Source: Crystallibacter sulfonylureivorans_A (GTDB taxonomy: Bacteria > Actinomycetota > Actinomycetes > Actinomycetales > Micrococcaceae). From it: a stretch of 64,000 nucleotides of DNA. Location of the stretch: contig NZ_JBLKRT010000014.1 of assembly GCF_047607445.1 (NCBI RefSeq), forward strand, positions 1-64,000. The letters are read 5' to 3'. Under the pieces are notes generated by a model that saw only the letters and a program-made list of their open reading frames with translations, was not told the origin of the DNA and searched no databases. Shown here in pieces: positions 63,407 through 64,000 of the stretch (positions within the stretch are counted from its first letter, which is position 1; each line of letters opens with the position of its first letter). A program made the translations under genes and the position numbers.

Positions 63407-64000
63407 CTAAGCAGCCAAATGCCTCGGACCGGGCCACGCCGTCTCGCGCCGGCGTGCCCAACGCGGCAACATCCCGCTGGCCGCCAGTTCACGGACGAGC
63501 TCGGCGAGCCGGTACCCGGGGTGCTCGCGCAGGCAGCCTTCGGCGCGCTGGTGCGCATGCGAGCCGCGGCCCCGTGCCCATTCGATCCAGGCATGCAACG
63601 CACCGGCAGCGGCCCGGGAGCTTCCGGTGCCAACGGTGTGAAGCTGTCCGAGTAACTGCGCGGTGGCATCCACACGCTGCCAGTCGGGTGCCACGGGCGA
63701 GTCACCGACCAGAATCCTGGACAAGTTCCGGGCAGCCGCAGGGTCATCGGCCTCCGGCAACGGCTCGACGTCCGCATCCACGTCCACGTCCGCGCCCGGA
63801 TCAGGTCTATCGAGGAGTCCAGCCGCGCCGGCCCATAGGAAAGCGGGCTCAAGTCCGTTGCAGGCGAAGATGGCAATGGCGTCCCGAACCGCGTTGTCGG
63901 TCAAGCTGGCGAGCAGAAAGGCCTGTGCTTGGGCCGTCATGGTGCCGGCCTGGTTCGCTGTCAGGGCATGCTCCCACCGGCGCAGCGTAGCGAAGTAGAA
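63407..64000 (-). CDS. DUF4192 domain protein, 5' end beyond the window
   Basis: The C-terminal part of a longer protein; the reading frame stays open to base 64000 and continues outside (FYFATLRRWEHALTANQAGT precedes the first in-frame ATG at 63940). The LLASLTDNAVRDAIAIFA stretch and the C-terminal HAWIEWARGRGSHAHQRAEG and LAELVRELAASGMLPRW fit the actinobacterial DUF4192 family, whose function is not known. An Asp-rich insert (DADVDVDADVEPLPEADD-like) is near the middle. It is upstream of sigA on the same strand with a 247-bp gap. Confidence 0.8.
   Translation of the reverse strand, partial: FYFATLRRWEHALTANQAGTMTAQAQAFLLASLTDNAVRDAIAIFACNGLEPAFLWAGAAGLLDRPDPGADVDVDADVEPLPEADDPAAARNLSRILVGDSPVAPDWQRVDATAQLLGQLHTVGTGSSRAAAGALHAWIEWARGRGSHAHQRAEGCLREHPGYRLAELVRELAASGMLPRWARRRETAWPGPRHLAA

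Overview
The window is high-GC DNA with dense, short-spaced genes and many GTG/TTG starts. Its gene content is that of an Actinomycetota chromosome, most likely Micrococcaceae (Arthrobacter or a close relative). The argument rests on sepH, DUF4193, DUF3093, DUF3710, DUF3159, DUF5998 and DUF7455 genes, the vegetative sigma factor, a separate topoisomerase IV pair (parC, parE) and a CydDC fusion. No rRNA, tRNA, CRISPR array, insertion sequence, prophage or integrase was found. The genus assignment is inference; the phylum is well supported.

Layout. 0-8.1 kb is an accessory stretch: an MFS carrier with a YtcJ-like amidohydrolase, two tandem Tat-exported Rieske lipoproteins, a cyclase plus thiamine-diphosphate enzyme pair, and an aldo/keto reductase. 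8.2-11.7 kb holds argG, a GNAT enzyme, a mismatch-specific DNA glycosylase and a protein of unknown family. 12.3-21.0 kb is conserved housekeeping on the minus strand: dxs with a translationally coupled DUF402 gene, acnA, a TrmA-like RNA methyltransferase and an APC permease.

21.2-35.5 kb is a catabolic island on the plus strand apart from one regulator. It carries a polyol/sugar module (zinc dehydrogenase, ABC importer, FGGY kinase, frameshifted SDR), then a D-amino-acid-type module (amino-acid ABC importer, N-acyl-D-amino-acid deacylase, LysR regulator, serine hydrolase), then a DUF808 membrane protein. 35.6-47.0 kb returns to conserved actinobacterial order: two TrkA proteins, DUF3159, OB-fold, DUF3710, dut, DUF3093, DUF4193, sepH, a phosphodiesterase-like protein, DUF5998 and a GNAT/acyl-CoA-synthetase fusion. 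47-61 kb has parC and parE flanking DinB and GNAT genes and a cydA-cydB-cydDC respiratory operon divergent from a BlaI/M56 regulatory pair. 61.4-64 kb has DUF7455, sigA and the 3' part of a DUF4192 gene.

The most striking observation is in the sugar-binding lipoprotein gene. A perfect 30-bp inverted repeat (22308-22337 and 22384-22413) flanks 46 bp inside the signal-peptide codons. As given, the signal peptide has no lipobox; flipping the 46 bp keeps the frame and produces a hydrophobic core ending in a lipobox cysteine. This is either an invertible switch on export or lipid anchoring, a recent template-switch mutation, or an assembly artefact. Other notable points are two matching TTCTAC-N5-GTAGAA operators between cydA and blaI, a 15-bp tandem repeat in CydD, locus-specific degenerate tandem repeats in several spacers, and paired dyads upstream of sigA.
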